From Brachynemurus nebulosus (taxonomy: Eukaryota; Arthropoda; Insecta; Neuroptera; Myrmeleontidae): a stretch of DNA of 64,000 nucleotides. Each line of letters begins with the position of its first letter. The first letter of the stretch is position 1. Below, piece after piece: positions 12,303-24,420 of this stretch. A program made the translations under genes and the position numbers. Where the stretch lies: the NCBI GenBank assembly GCA_035578155.1, contig JAPWDM010000006.1, positions 17,004,305-17,068,304 on the forward strand. The letters are read 5' to 3'. The notes below the pieces were generated by a model, which saw nothing but the letters and a program-made list of their open reading frames with translations, searched no databases and was not told the DNA's origin.

Positions 12303-12985
12303 ATAACATTTCTTATAACATTAAAATTCAATGTTTGTGGTTTTAAATTTTATTTTTCTAACAATAAATGAAAAATACCGTTAAAACATACTAAAAAAGT
12401 TCTTTATATCTCTCATATAAACTCTTAATAAATTCAATGTCATTTATCTATATACAATAATATACATATCTGCGGCGAAAAAAAAGAAAATAATACGATT
12501 TGAAAACTGACACACGAGAAAAAAAATCCTAAATAGATAAATAAATATGTGGGACAATATTAAATGTGTGAATATTTTCGCAAGAAAATAAATGAAAGCA
12601 ATATAGTTAGTTTTCCACGCGTATGCATACATATACACTCATGTGGAAAACAAAGAAAAATATAAAAAAATAAAAAAAAAAAAAATTCAAAGGGGAAAAA
12701 TGACAGAAATAAAGTTGTGAAAACCGCACTACGTATATATAGTATAAAGATGATGAAATAAATTGTCACGCAGTTTGTCATCGAATAAAAGTAATAATCA
12801 CGCTCTGCAGCTTGGTGAGCGAAGGGGAGTGAAAAAGGTTGACAACGGAAAGAGTGGTCCGAGAGTGGGCGCAACGATAAGACTGAAAATAATAACAGCA
12901 ACAAATATAACAAAATAAAGGCGAAATGAAATTTGTCAATATAAATGGTTTGATATGAACATCAGACAAAAAAAGTATATATATA
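12303..12985. other. AT-rich stretch without gene
   Basis: The minus-strand open frames here are F/I/L/Y-rich and low in complexity, so I do not call them genes. A GC-richer patch near 12800-12890 has no splice or start context I would trust. Confidence 0.5.
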
Positions 12986-13865
12986 GGGAAGACTGGGGTA
13001 AAGTGGCCACTCTAAGACAAAATGTTGTTTAGTTGATTTGTTATAGTTGATATAGTTGCTTTAGTGCAGAACCAATAACCATCAATATATCAACAATATC
13101 TTGAATGGTAACTTTGCAATTTTTTATTTTTCGCAACATATGCAAAGTGACCACTTTACCCCACTATGATGGATAAAGTGACCAGGGGTATCCATTTTAA
13201 CTAAAAATGTAATCTTGAAGTAATAAGCATGTTTATATACAAATTTCAAACTATATTTGTACCATTAATTATGGAGGGACGGACACTGAAGTCTCATCAT
13301 AACGGTTCCTTTTTCACATTTTTTCTTGGAACCCTAAAAACTAATTTCAGGCAATTCTTCTGTTTATAAAATATAAAGAACAAAATAATAATTCTGAATT
13401 TAATATAATACCTATGTTAAAATATTCTAAGAATTCAATTTGAGCAGAGATCGGAGACACTGACCACTTTGCCCCATTATAAGTCTGGCCACTTTACGCC
13501 GTTAGATGCCATTTCGGCAAACTACAACTAATTTCATGAGAGAATATTCTGATTGATCGATAACTATATTATTTTGAAGGTAATTAGACAGAATTTTTAG
13601 CTATCCCAATTAAAAAATTGTATTCGTAATTAATGAAAAAATAATGAGAATACAATTTAAAACTTACTTCTCATTAACACTCGAAAATTCAGAAAATTCG
13701 TTATAATTCATACAATCTAGGGAACTGATCACTGACGTTTTAATAGAATACTAATGGCTTGTCTACGAGCTAGTATTCAGCTTCGCCAAAAGATTGGAGT
13801 AATTTCCAGTGAGTAAAGGCCAATGGCCACTTTACCTCCACTGGTCACTATACCCCAGCCTCCCC
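12986..13865. mobile_element. TA-flanked GGG-ended element, family 1 (AAGTGGCCAC word array)
   Basis: TA flanks both ends (12984-12985, 13866-13867). The left terminus GGGAAGACTGGGGTAAAGTG matches the right terminus read on the minus strand, GGGGAGGCTGGGGTATAGTG. Inside are at least seven copies of a word of the form AAAGTGGCCAC or its complement GGTCACTTTACCCC, at about 13000, 13145, 13175, 13460, 13485, 13820 and 13840. No coding frame is recognised. Architecture matches the elements at 40125 and 58674, each with its own word. Confidence 0.75.
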
Positions 13866-14139
13866 TAATAGAAAAAATAAAATAAAACACATTTTTGTGT
13901 ACAATCCCCGATCATTCAATTAGGACCATTTATCATTTTCAACTATGTCTAGTAGTTCAGTAGTACCTACCTATCTCGTGCTGTCTACATTTTTAGGATT
14001 TTCTAGTCCTGACAACGAGATCCTTATGAATTCGTGATTTCTGTCATCGTAGAGGTGGTCTACCCACACTTGATCACTTGATTGTAGGCAGCTTGAAAGG
14101 CAGTGTTGTTTTTTTAAACTTGTTCAAATTTTTTAAATT

Positions 14140-14635
14140 CATATGAAATTGATTAAATTTTTCGAAAAATTGTACGGTTTGATTTGAGTTTATTTCCTAC
14201 GAATTTCATTGCAATCGGAGTAAAGGTAGTCACTATATGACTTACTACTAGTCAAGTTTCGCTCAAAATTTTACAGTATTTGTGGGTTAAACCACGACTG
14301 GTTGCCTATAAATTTTAATACAGTCAGAGTAATGATAGTTCCTGTGCATGCGCAAACGTAAATTATGTTTCTTTAATTTTTGATACAGATTGATTTAAAA
14401 AAAAAGCTATGCTTTCAGTATTTTCGTAATTTCCAAAGTTCTATAACCAATTAGAAAAAGTTAAGAAGTAGTTCACTTTACTACTGTCTTAAAGTTATGC
14501 TTGTTTGAAACATGACGTAAATAATACGATACGAAATTTAAGATGTAGTTTAAGCAAACGTGTGATAGGAGTCTGTTACTAGGACGAGGAAGCTATGTAC
14601 CACTCGTCATTGGCAGTGTGTTTTTCTTCTTAATC
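14140..14635 (+). repeat. Dispersed repeat D, uninterrupted copy
   Basis: Shares blocks with 22380-23955: CCTATAAATTTTAATACAG, then GTGCATGCGCAAACGTAA, then GTTCACT with AAAGTTA, then GACGAGGAAGCT followed by GGCAGTGTG. Order and orientation are the same, but the second copy is split by a 1-kb insertion. No coding frame. Class unknown. Confidence 0.5.
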
Positions 14636-14652
14636 ACTTGAATTATTTAGCA

Positions 14653-15964
14653 CACTCTCAAAATGATTTCTTTTTTCAAAGACCAAAAATTTCTTTAGTA
14701 TTTTTTTGGTTTTTTCTTTTTGATTCAAAGAAATATTTCTTTGATTACACAGGCCAACGACTAAAAAACTTTTTTAATACTTTAACCATATTTTTATGGA
14801 TTTTAGTGTGCTGAATCTGAAAATAACAATAAAATTGCTGTATCACCCACCATTTCCCTACATTTTACATCATAAACCTTTATATTCAAAAAATAGTTCA
14901 GAAAATCAATGCAATCAATATAATACTAAATATGCGAAAGCCAGCGATCCAATATCTTATAATGAATATAATATCTTATAATTCCAATATCTTTGCTCAA
15001 AGTTCCCGCATTTATCAGAAGCAAAGTTACAAGAGGGCGTCTTCATTGGCCCTGATATAAGAAAAATGATGTTTGACTCTGAGTTTGAATTACATATAAC
15101 AGTGAAAGAGAAAGAGGCTTGGATTGCTTTCAAGGAAGTTGTTAACAAGTTTTTGGGTAACAAAAAAGACCCAGACTATAATATAACCATTGTATCTAAT
15201 ATACTTAAACGCTTCAAGAATTTGGGATGTTTAACGAGCTTAAAGGTTCATTTTTTAAACAGCCAGCTAAACTACTTTCTGGACAATTTAGGAGCTGTCA
15301 GTGAGGAACAAGGAGAACGTTTCCACTAGGATATCAAGATAATGGAAAAATGCTATCAGGGACGTTGGAACACCAGGATGATGGGAGATTACTGTTGGTC
15401 CTTTCACCGAGAAAGTCAGCAAGCGGCACACAGAAAAAAAGCCACATCCGAAGCTTCAAAGAAAAGAGAGAAAGAAAATATAAGCCCATGGACTCTTAAA
15501 ACCTTCATAAAACTTAGTATTAGGAATAAAAATATATTTTATGTGTTAAAATAAAGCTCTGTTTGTCTTGTACAAGTTATTCTTTTTTACTCTTATAGAA
15601 TATTAGCATATTTCATTAAATCTGACATAGCCAAAATGTGACAAAACTGTGGGTGATACAAAATAATGAAATTCAAATTCGGATTTAGCACCCAAAAAAA
15701 TATAAAGATCACCTATTAACATTAAAAAAGTTTTTTATGACCTTAATTTTGCAGGCCTGTGTTATTGTAAAAAAAAATTCAAGAAATATTTCTTTAAGCC
15801 AAAAAATTATTTTTTGAATCAAAGAAATACTTTTTTGACTGCTGTAGAAAAAAAAATTCAAGAAAATATTTTTTAAACTAAATAATAATTTTTTACTTAC
15901 TTGACGCAAAGAAACAATTCAAAGAAATTTTTAATCTTTAAACAAAAAAATCGTTTTGAGAGTG
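14653..15964 (+). mobile_element. TIR transposon (CACTCTCAAAA ends) with decayed gene
   Basis: The left end CACTCTCAAAATGATTTCTT is matched by the right end read on the minus strand, CACTCTCAAAACGATTTTTT. CA dinucleotides flank both sides. Subterminal regions are packed with ATTCAAAGAAATATTTCTTT-like words in both orientations. The interior carries the frame described at 14796-15554. CACT-type termini are compatible with the CMC (EnSpm/Chapaev) group, but without a catalytic domain this is inference. Confidence 0.7.
14796..15554 (+). pseudogene. Transposon-encoded protein remnant, two in-frame stops
   Basis: One frame is open from 14796 to 15554 except for TAA at 14979-14981 and TAG at 15327-15329. 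The strongly protein-like part begins at 14982 and has about 190 codons. Recognisable stretches are SKFPHLSEAKL, GVFIGPDIRK, FLGNKKDPDY, LKVHFLNSQLNYF, GAVSEEQGERFH, then after the TAG codon MEKCYQGRWN and MMGDYCWSFHRE, followed by a basic K/R-rich tail. I recall this block as recurrent in predicted proteins of insects and other invertebrates that are transposon-derived; I know no catalytic motif in it. It sits centrally in the TIR element at 14653-15964, so it is element cargo, now dead. Confidence 0.7.
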
Positions 15965-15966
15965 CA

Positions 15967-16530
15967 GGAGAGTTTTGAGTTTAAAGTCAGACCGAGAGCT
16001 ACAACTTCCTAGTAGTTGCCCAAGTTTAAATAGGCTGGACTGTACATAATTTTTTTATACCAAAAACAAAAGTAAAAAAAAAAAAATTGAAAACGAAAAA
16101 GCTAAAATAAACAGACGAGTAAGTAGGCGTATGGTTGGTGAAACGCATGGTGTCGTTTACTGCCGGCGCGGCGAACAAATTTTTACGAAATTTTTTTTTT
16201 TATTACCATTTTGCATATGCTCGTGACGTCAAGTGTGTATTTTGTCAAGGAAAAACAAATTACATATTTATCATTATACATTTATTTATTTAAAATATGA
16301 ATGAACGTCGGTGGAAAGGGTAACAGAAAAGAATACCGAGATTCATAGATACGTGTTACGTATATGCTGTGACAGAGTATTAGTGCCTCTAAATGTTAAG
16401 ATGCTCCGTGACCATAAATAAAAACGTTTAAATGTTTCATTTATTGATGTTGATATATTAATTAACAAAACATATGAGAACGAAATATTAAATAAATAGT
16501 AAAAATTCATTCAAAATTTATTTGTCAACT
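15967..16530. other. AT-rich spacer, nothing recognised
   Basis: No coding frame of protein-like composition. Poly-A/T runs near 16076-16086 and 16191-16202. Confidence 0.5.
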
Positions 16531-16532
16531 TT

Positions 16533-16676
16533 TAACTATCTTTAATTGTTCAAATTACGAACCGGTTTTCGAGCGATTAGCTCATCATCAGGTGCCGAAC
16601 AAGATCTTGTTCGATGCCTGATGATGAGCTAATCACTTGAAAACCGGTTCGTAATTTAAACAATTAAAGATACTGA
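16533..16676. repeat. Near-perfect palindrome, 2 x 72 bp
   Basis: The sequence is symmetric about 16604/16605 (centre AGATCT). The left arm includes ACGAACCGGTTTTCGAGCGA, then TTAGCTCATCATCAGG; the right arm has CCTGATGATGAGCTAATC then ACTTGAAAACCGGTTCGT. Only a few mismatches separate the arms. The CCTGATGATGAG block is like the tail motif of Penelope-type elements, so this may be two tails head-to-head. Confidence 0.8.
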
Positions 16677-17399
16677 AAAAATTGACCAAGTAAGTTATTT
16701 TCATATTTATTTATAATATGGATTTTCATAAAGTAAATCTTTCTAGTGTTAATCATTCAAATTTTCTTATTTCTTTAAAAAACTTCAAATGAATCTAGAA
16801 AATCTGGCGTTCTAAGGTATTAACGGGAGTAGAGGACGATTGTACCCAAGACCAACGAGAGAATTGACCGGCCCCGGGTCAAGTCAAAAATTTCTAACCA
16901 AAATGTGTAGTTGACGAATAAAGAAAAACGCATTTTCCATCTTGTTGGGCCCGTACCAAAGATAATGGACCTTGTCGCCAGCCTTAGCAGTGCTTAAATT
17001 AAAGAACTACTACCTGAAATTGGCTTCTCGAAAAGTGTGCTGTCTCAAAAAGGATTCAAAATAAACCATTAGATGGATTTTGGTAAAATTTTACTTAAAT
17101 ATCATTGAGATATCTTATTTCGTATCTTTTTTCAACCGCACAACTTTAAGGCAATATTATGCCTATCAAGGTGAATATATGTTTGTCGAATAGCGCATTG
17201 GCTGTAAATATGGTATACGACGATATTATATTCAGGCAAAAATGAATTTTTTATAGTTATATTTTGATTTAAATACCTTTATGCCTTGCTTTTGGGTGAT
17301 TTTTTTATTATTATTTTATTTTCATATTTATATTATATGTATACATAAAGTATCTATAATACTACGCTCAATGGCGTGTGACTAGATTCAAAAAAAAAA

Positions 17400-17472
17400 A
17401 GAACAAATAAATAAATAAATAAATAAATAAATAAAAAATAAAAAATAAAAAATAAAAATAAAAATAAAAATT
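17400..17472 (+). repeat. (AAAT)n / (AAAAAT)n microsatellite
   Basis: About eight AAAT units, followed by AAAAAT and AAAAT variants, read directly. Confidence 0.9.
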
Positions 17473-17984
17473 TTTTTATTGGACTTCTTTCTGTTAAATG
17501 TTATGTTTAAAAATTTTTTAAAGATCCGCCACAGACTGTTAAGATGTAATCAAGTAGGTACGTATTGAATCACGGAAAGTAATGCCAAAATCATCAAAGT
17601 TATAAAAATTTCGTGGTTGTGACTGCGAAATGTTAAAAAAATATGACTAGAGAAGAAATGCTTCCCTTACCTCTACACGGAGAGAAAATTCATAGAAAAA
17701 TTACTGTGCTCAGCACTACACTCGACGTGTAAAAGGCGAACATATTCAATTTTGTACGGTAAAAATATAAAAATTATAATTAATCATAGAAAATTTAAAG
17801 GATAGAATGTTCTTTCCGTAATATTAGCTTCGTAAAATTTGTAAATCAGCACAGTAAAAAGTTCCATTGCCGACAAAAAAATATTTTTTAATTGTTTTTC
17901 TTACAAAAATTACCATGCTGTCTTATAATATATCAAATGCTATCTGCTAATAGTAGAAAGAAATAAAGAGAAGGTATCAACGCT

Positions 17985-18090
17985 GTCACATAGCGAGGCA
18001 GGCTGCAGAAGGTATCAACACAATCATACATGAAGGTCACATAGCCAGGCTGGTGTGGCAAGTAACATAGCCAGGCTGGTCACTGCTGGT
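17985..18090 (+). repeat. Short tandem duplications of a CATAGCCAGGCTGGT word
   Basis: The words GTCACATAGCxAGGC and AGAAGGTATCAACxC recur two to four times within about 100 bp. No coding sense. Confidence 0.5.
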
Positions 18091-18303
18091 GTCGTGTCGT
18101 TTGCAAACAGTATTCATTAGAATGTCTTACAGGACGGTCACCGTTTAATTCATTATTTTCTTACTTCACTATCTTCAGTATTAGCGAATTTCCAAAACTG
18201 GAAATTCAGCTTTTACGCCAGGTGTCATGGTGCGACCTAAGCCCGGGACCATATCAGAAATATGTTTTGAGGTCCCTAGAATACGAAAATGATATTCACT
18301 AAA

Positions 18304-18306
<3 letters not shown>

Positions 18307-18336
<30 letters not shown>
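18307..18336. repeat. (AT)n microsatellite inside repeat R
   Basis: About 14 AT dinucleotides between TTCACTAAAATTT and the CTCTCGAACG block. The same position in the copy at 45 kb holds a far longer tract. Confidence 0.95.
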
Positions 18337-18339
<3 letters not shown>

Positions 18340-19049
18340 CCGCGCGATAACTCTCGAACGAAACGTCTAACGCTTATGAAATTTTGTGTGCGGACTGGAT
18401 TCTGAATTGGCTTGGCTAAGTTCGTTAGCCAGACACGTCGGATGCCCAGAAGTAGGTTTTCTGGCCATTTTTTATCATTCGATCCTATCATAAGGCAGTT
18501 CGATTTTTACATCGTTGAAAAGGAAAAAAAAAATTATGAAGAAAATATTCTTATAATTTTCTTTCTATTTTAAGTATTTTTCGAGAAAATGTAAATTTTC
18601 ACTTTTATTCTTTCTTTGTTAGTCTAATAAGTAATTTATATTTATATCTCAGTTTTTAATAAGTATAAAAATATTTCACTTTTTTATTAAAAAATTTTGT
18701 GAGAACAAGTGAAAACTATTCACATATATGAGATATAACACACATACATGTATAGAGTTTTGTTTCTCATTTATTGCATTATAATTAGCATGGTTCTATT
18801 CCATGTTAAAAAATGTAAATTAAACAGATTTTCTAAGCTAATGTAATGAAGAATTTTTTTTTTTTTTATTGAATTTTTAAGTAAACAAGAAATTGAAGAT
18901 TATGTTATGATATAAATATTATTAAATATAAAACAAAACAAAATCTGTACAATGTACATATGTATGTACGGAAAAATATATTGAATCGATTTTGAAAATT
19001 TTTCCACTAATAATTAATAATGTTAAAAAATTAAACCATTTCAAATGGA

Positions 19050-20514
19050 TTTAAGGTATTTTATGTGAGGTCAAGGTTTTCGGGACCTAAAAAGGCCAGA
19101 AATTAATTAACCAATCGATTTTAAAAAATTTTTCACAGTTAGTAAGTTAAAGTATTTGAATTAATTAATTAAATGATGTCCGCAAGAAGCTTACGGACTG
19201 CCATAAGTTATATGAGATCCTTAGAACCCTTTTCTTACTGTTAGAGTACTAGACTTGTATGAGTTTCGCCAGGATTTACTGATCCCATAATTGTAAAAAA
19301 TAAACTAAACGACCAATTTTAAAAATTTCTTCGCTGTTACAGAGCTAAACTATTTTAGATAGATTTAGAATACATTATGTAAGGTCCGTCAGGGTCCACA
19401 GGACCCAAAAGTGTCAAAAATAAACTAACTGACCGATTTTGAAAATTTTTTCACTGTTACAGAGCTAAACTATTTTAGATAAATATCGATTACGTTATGT
19501 AAGGTCCGCCTGGGTCCATAGGACCCAAAAGTGTCAAAAATAAACTGCCTGATCGATTTTGAAAATTTTTTCGCTGTTACAGAGCTAAACTGTTTTAGAT
19601 AAATATAGATTCCGTTATGTAAGGTCTGCCAGGGTCCATAGGATCCAGAAGTGTCAAAAATAAACTAACTGACCGATTTTGAAAATTTTTTCACTGTTAC
19701 AGAGCTAAACTATTTTAGATAAATATAAATTACGTTATGTAAGGTCCACCAAGGTCCATAGAACCCAAAAGTGTCAAAAATAAACTAACTGACCGATTTT
19801 GAAAATTTTTTCACTGTTACAGAGCTAAACTATTTTAGATAAGTATAGATTACGTTATGTAAGGTCTGCCAGGGTCCATAGGATCCAGAAGTGTCAAAAA
19901 TAAACTAACTGACCGATTTTGAAAATTTTTTCACTGTTACAGAGCTAAACTATTTTAGATAAATATAGATTACGTTATGTAAGGTCTGCCAGGGTCCATG
20001 GGATCCAAAAGTGTCAAAAATAAACTAACCGACCGATTTTGAAAATTTTTTCACAGTTGGGGAACTAACTATTTTAGATAGACATACATTACGTTATTTA
20101 GGGTCCGCCAGGGTCCATGGGGCCCAAAAGTGGTAAAAATAAACTAACCGACCGATTTTGAAAATTTTTTCACTGTTACAGAGCTAAACTATTTTAGATA
20201 AATATAGATTACGTTATGTAAAGTCTGCCAGGGTCCATCGGATCCAAAAGCGTCAAAAATAAACTAGCCGACCGATTTTGAAAATTTTTTCACTGTTGGG
20301 GAGCTAAGCTATTTTAGATACATATAGATTACGTTATGTAAGGTCTGAAGTGTCAGTAGGACCTAAAAGTGTCAAAAATAAAATAACTGACCGATTTTGA
20401 AACCTTTTTACTATTACGGAGGTAAACTATTTTAGATAGGTACAGGTTGTGTTATCTGAGATCCACAACTGTCCTGCGGATGCAAATGCGGCGTAGAATG
20501 CTACACAACGGGTT

Positions 20515-20599
<85 letters not shown>

Positions 20600-20885
20600 A
20601 CATAAAGTCCGCCTAGAATATACGGTCGAGCTGATTTTTTAATGAGGTCCACCGGGATCTTGCAGATCCGAAAACGCCAGTAATAAGCTATCGAAAAGAT
20701 GCTAAAAAATTTCTCACTGCTAGAGAACTAAATTATTTTAGATGGATACAACTATGCTGCACAAAATTCGTTCGGGTTCTTGGGTCCCCAAAAATACCAA
20801 AACTAATTACCCAACCGATTTTAAAAATTCTTTCTCTTTTAAACTATTTTAAATAGGTACAGGTCTTAGATGAGATCCGCCAGTG
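19050..20885 (+). repeat. 120-bp minisatellite array, about 15 units
   Basis: Units recur almost exactly every 120 bp between about 19382 and 20341, then drift. Each contains AGGTCxGCCAGGGTCCATxG, then AAAAGTGTCAAAAATAAACT, GACCGATTTTGAAAATTTTT, and GAGCTAAACTATTTTAGATA. Outer units are more diverged, the middle ones nearly identical, consistent with unequal exchange. An (AT)n insert splits the array at 20517-20594. Confidence 0.95.
20517..20594. repeat. (AT)n microsatellite in the 120-bp array
   Basis: About 38 AT dinucleotides interrupting a diverged minisatellite unit. Confidence 0.95.
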
Positions 20886-21322
20886 CCCAAGATTTGGAAA
20901 TTCGCTATGTTATGCAGATGCTGCGACAGGGGTATTAGAATATATTGTTGCCAATCATTTTGTATGCATCATAAAGAATCAAAGGTCGGAAAAGATCGAT
21001 TGTTCCTCAGTGCGTACAGCCCAAGCAACATAAGGTTCCGGGTCAGATGCGCAAATGAAAGAGTACGACAACAAGAATTAAACTATAACATATATGCATA
21101 AGAGTGTGATAGAAGTTGTGTTAGCACATTAAATTTTACCATGCTAGCACAACAATTTTTACGAAGCCATGACTAATACTTTTTACGTTTCAATTTAATA
21201 ATATTTACATGATCGTAAAATATTTTTTACTTTGGTCGTCGATCGCGCACGCATTATAAGAGAGCATGGTAATTTTTCTGAAATTTCATCTACAAAAATT
21301 ATATGATTTTTCTCTCCGTGTA

Positions 21323-22379
21323 TGGACCATACACCACTGACTACACTATACCCACACATACACGCTTGTGTATGTGTAGGTAAATTAAAAAATTTAAACA
21401 TTTTTTCATTTGTACGTACATTTTTTGAAAACATTGGTTCCATTTTGTATTAGTTTTTTTTTAATTGAAATACAAATATTCAAATATGTATGTTTGTTGA
21501 TGTGTTTTTTTGACGGTAAAACCACAGTATGCATCCATCAACAGTTATTGATATTTGATAACTATTGAAAACTGATCAAGAGAAAAAAAAATTGAATATC
21601 AATATGTCACTACTTGACAAAACGCAAAAACCAGTTTGTAGGCATTTTTTTTGAAGCAAGTAACGGAGTGAAACGGGTGAAATTTAATAAAATAATACAA
21701 TATCAATTTTTTGAGCAAATGCCACTATAATTATTGCAGGACATAATTTTTTGTATACTGTGCGTATTTTGAAAATAAATCGAATATACCATCTTTTTTC
21801 TTTCAAAATTTTGCAGTTTCTTCTCAAAAAAGCAAAATTTTATTATCAATATTATATTTTTATAATAATTATTTGAACACGGTTACTACGGTTACCATCT
21901 ATTATTATATTACAGAATACTATTAAGGTCGGAACTTGTCGGAACGGAGTCTATATAATATGTGCATTGGTCTGTGACGGCAAACATGTTGAAAAATAAT
22001 GATTTCATTTCTCGGTAGCTACAAGATAAGCGCAAATTTTGTCTGCCTGTGAATTTTTTTTCATGAAGGTATTTAAGTAATTTATTAGAGAATATGAAAC
22101 GCACACATTTTGATAGAATCGGCCGTCGACATAAACCTAAATAATTATAATATGATATGTAATTAAAAATATTTAAATTATGTATTTAAATAAATTGATG
22201 TAAACATCATACATTACATAAAAAGCTAGATATACATATATTTATAGGGGAAAGTTACCTAATGTGTACTAGCTTCTTAATAGTATTATTTTGCTTTTGG
22301 TGCGTTATAAAAAAAAAATAATACTGAAACAGTACCTTTTGTGCGTAGCTGAGTCACGCACAACATATGCTTTATTTCG
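21323..22379. other. AT-rich spacer, nothing recognised
   Basis: No coding frame of protein-like composition on either strand. Contains CACACATACACGCTTGTGTATGTGTAG-type local symmetry near 21352-21380 only. Confidence 0.5.
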
Positions 22380-23955
22380 ATGCGAATACCTATATATATA
22401 TTGGTAGCCACTATAACTATCGATAATGGTAGCTACTGCGCTATCGTGAAATCCCAATATTTTACTTACTCAAATTTTGAGAATATTTGGGAGTTAGGCC
22501 GTATATGGTTCCCTATAAATTTTATTACAATCAAGATAATGGTAGTTACTGTACATGCGCAAACGTAACATATGCTAATGCTGGATACATGGAATAGACT
22601 TTGTGTATTAAGAAATCCCCCTTTCCTCCCCTTAGTTACTATAACAAAATTTTAATTTTGTGCAATTAGGTATTTAAGGGTTTACAACGTCAAATAATGT
22701 CTATTGGCGTCTTTAGGTTTTTTCTATAGATTTATTTAAAAAAACAAAAAAAGTTACATGTACAGTGGAGCTGCACTAAAGTTAAGAAAAATTTGGTAAA
22801 CTTAAGTGAAACTTAACTTTAGAGAAGCAGATTGAGATCAGTGGAGGTCATTTAATACATGATCGGGACTAAATAACAATTGAAGTCATAGGTGATGTAC
22901 AAGAACAAACTATTTAATAATTTGGATTCCAGTGGATTAACTGGTGGATATACTGATGTATAAATTTCATTAAAAATATTGCTGTTATAGAACTGCTTCA
23001 TTGTGGATATATCTGCTATAGAAATTTTTTTTTCCTTGAACGGACAATTGACAAGTATCGTATCTATTTTTCAATCTATATAAGCAGCTACGATTTGCTT
23101 TGGATTCACCAAATTCTCCGAATTAGTTATTAAGTACCCGGCATTCAAGTATTTTGGTATTTATTATTTAAATTTATTTATTACATAACGTGAATAACTG
23201 AACTGAGTATAAGTAGCCTCCAATCAGATTATTCGCTTTGTATATATCTGAAAAAATTTTAAAAATTCAATATTCTAAAATTTTTTTCGCATAGAGAAAT
23301 ATTTTTATTAAAAAACACCACTGATTTGTTTACGTTTTTATATTTAACACTGTATAATTTATGGCTATATAGTTCAGCTCATAACCAATCTTAGTTATGT
23401 CATGAAAAATATGTAATTAATATAACTTCCCTTTGTTTTTGTAATATTGTTCGTTTTTGCACTATATGAACAAACATAATTAGTAACATTTATGAACTCG
23501 AAGTTACAAACGAAGTTCTAAAACTCAACAGAGAAAAGTTTAAATTTGAATACTCTTATGACATCCAAACCAATTTCTTTAAATCATACTATATGTAATT
23601 GTCTTTTTTTATTACACATATAGCTTTTATAGAATTTAAAATATCTTTGTCTTAAAAATGTATAATGTAATAATATTGTTTTTATTCTTTTTGGATAAAA
23701 TCCTCTTAACTTTAGTGAGAAAAAAGTGACGTCACTTAACAAAACTGATGTTAAGTTAACTGAAGCTCTACTGTTTTCGAAGACGTGTCTTTTCGTAATT
23801 TATAGCCGATAAAAAAAAACTTTCTAAACAGTTCACTCTATCCTTGTTTTAAAGTTACTCTTTAAGCTCAAAATCACTTTAAATATTGGATAAAAGTATA
23901 TTACGAGTACGAGGAAGCTGGGTGCCATCCTCACTGACAGTGTATTTTTATAGGC
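22380..23955 (+). repeat. Dispersed repeat D, copy split by an insertion
   Basis: Parts before 22760 and after 23775 match 14140-14635 in order: CCTATAAATTTTATTACAAT, GTACATGCGCAAACGTAA, then after the interruption GTTCACTCTATCC, AAAGTTACT and ACGAGGAAGCTGGGTGCC. The interruption is the TIR element at 22763-23773. Confidence 0.5.
22763..23773. mobile_element. pogo/Tc1-like MITE, 1 kb
   Basis: The left end CAGTGGAGCTGCACTAAAGT follows TA; the right end on the minus strand is CAGTAGAGCTTCAGTTAACT. Subterminal sequence on both sides repeats AACTTAAGTGA or ACTTTAGTGAG words. CAGT-type ends after TA, with RGAGCT, are typical of pogo/Tc1-mariner non-autonomous copies. The right flank is TT instead of TA, probably by mutation. 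No transposase frame remains. Confidence 0.65.
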
Positions 23956-24420
23956 AATGTTCAATATTTTTACAATTTATTTGTTTATAATACTATTGTT
24001 TGTAAGCGAGCTTCACATTATAATAATCTTTTTTGGGCGTGCTCTTTTGTTTGGTTTACTGATTTGGCCTGCGAACTTAAAAGTTTCGGACATATAAATT
24101 TTTATTAAAAAAAAACTAAATATTGTATCTAGTTTTTAAGTGCTATTAATAACAAAGACACATATACCTATATTTGTATCCTATACTTATATGGAACCAA
24201 ACTTTCTTAGCTTATCGAATCCTTTTTTGAATAAACTTACGTGCAACGCTCAGGAATATAGTTGGCGACTTTACCCTACGTACACATACACGTCTATTTA
24301 CAGGGACTTACATAAATATACGTCTGTTTACTAGGGAAATATGCAAATATTGACACACTTAACCGAAGGTTTACAAATTCAGTTTTTATTAAAAAGTGTA
24401 GGATATTATGAACATTTTAC

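Larger units (their letters stand above)
18171..20935 (+). repeat. Repeat R, long copy (5' module, 120-bp array, 3' module)
   Basis: The 5' module (about 18180-18500) contains AGCCCGGGACCATATCAGAA, TGAGGTCCCTAGAATACG, an (AT)n tract, ACTCTCGAACGAAACGTCT and TTCGTTAGCCAGACACGTC. The 3' module (about 20885-20935) is ATTCGCTATGTTATGCAGAT followed by GCTGCGACAGGGGTATT. Between them lies the 120-bp minisatellite. Other copies lie at about 24720, 27080, 32920, 36045 and 45010. No protein frame. Central tandem arrays are known from some Helitron-derived and DINE-type repeats, but I see no diagnostic Helitron terminus. Confidence 0.7.
17674..21322. mobile_element. Composite TIR element (TACACGGAGAGAAAA ends) enclosing repeat R
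   Basis: TACACGGAGAGAAAAttc at 17674 is mirrored by TTTTTCTCTCCGTGTA ending at 21322. Further paired words follow inward, such as AAAAATTAC next to TGCT and GCTTCGTAAAA next to CAGCACAG or GCTAGCAC. The interior between about 18170 and 20935 is a full copy of repeat R with its minisatellite, which probably inserted into an older MITE. No coding frame. Confidence 0.55.

Noticed and set aside
12444..12969. Overlapping minus-strand frames of up to 117 codons
   Set aside because: F/L/I/Y-rich low-complexity sequence from poly-A/T DNA, with no domain or start context; several frames are open at once.
19050..20885. CRISPR-like array
   Set aside because: The repeats are contiguous 120-bp units without unique spacers, and the setting is eukaryotic.
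18171..20935. Helitron identity for repeat R
   Set aside because: I could not find a TC start, a CTRR end or a terminal hairpin, so class is left open.
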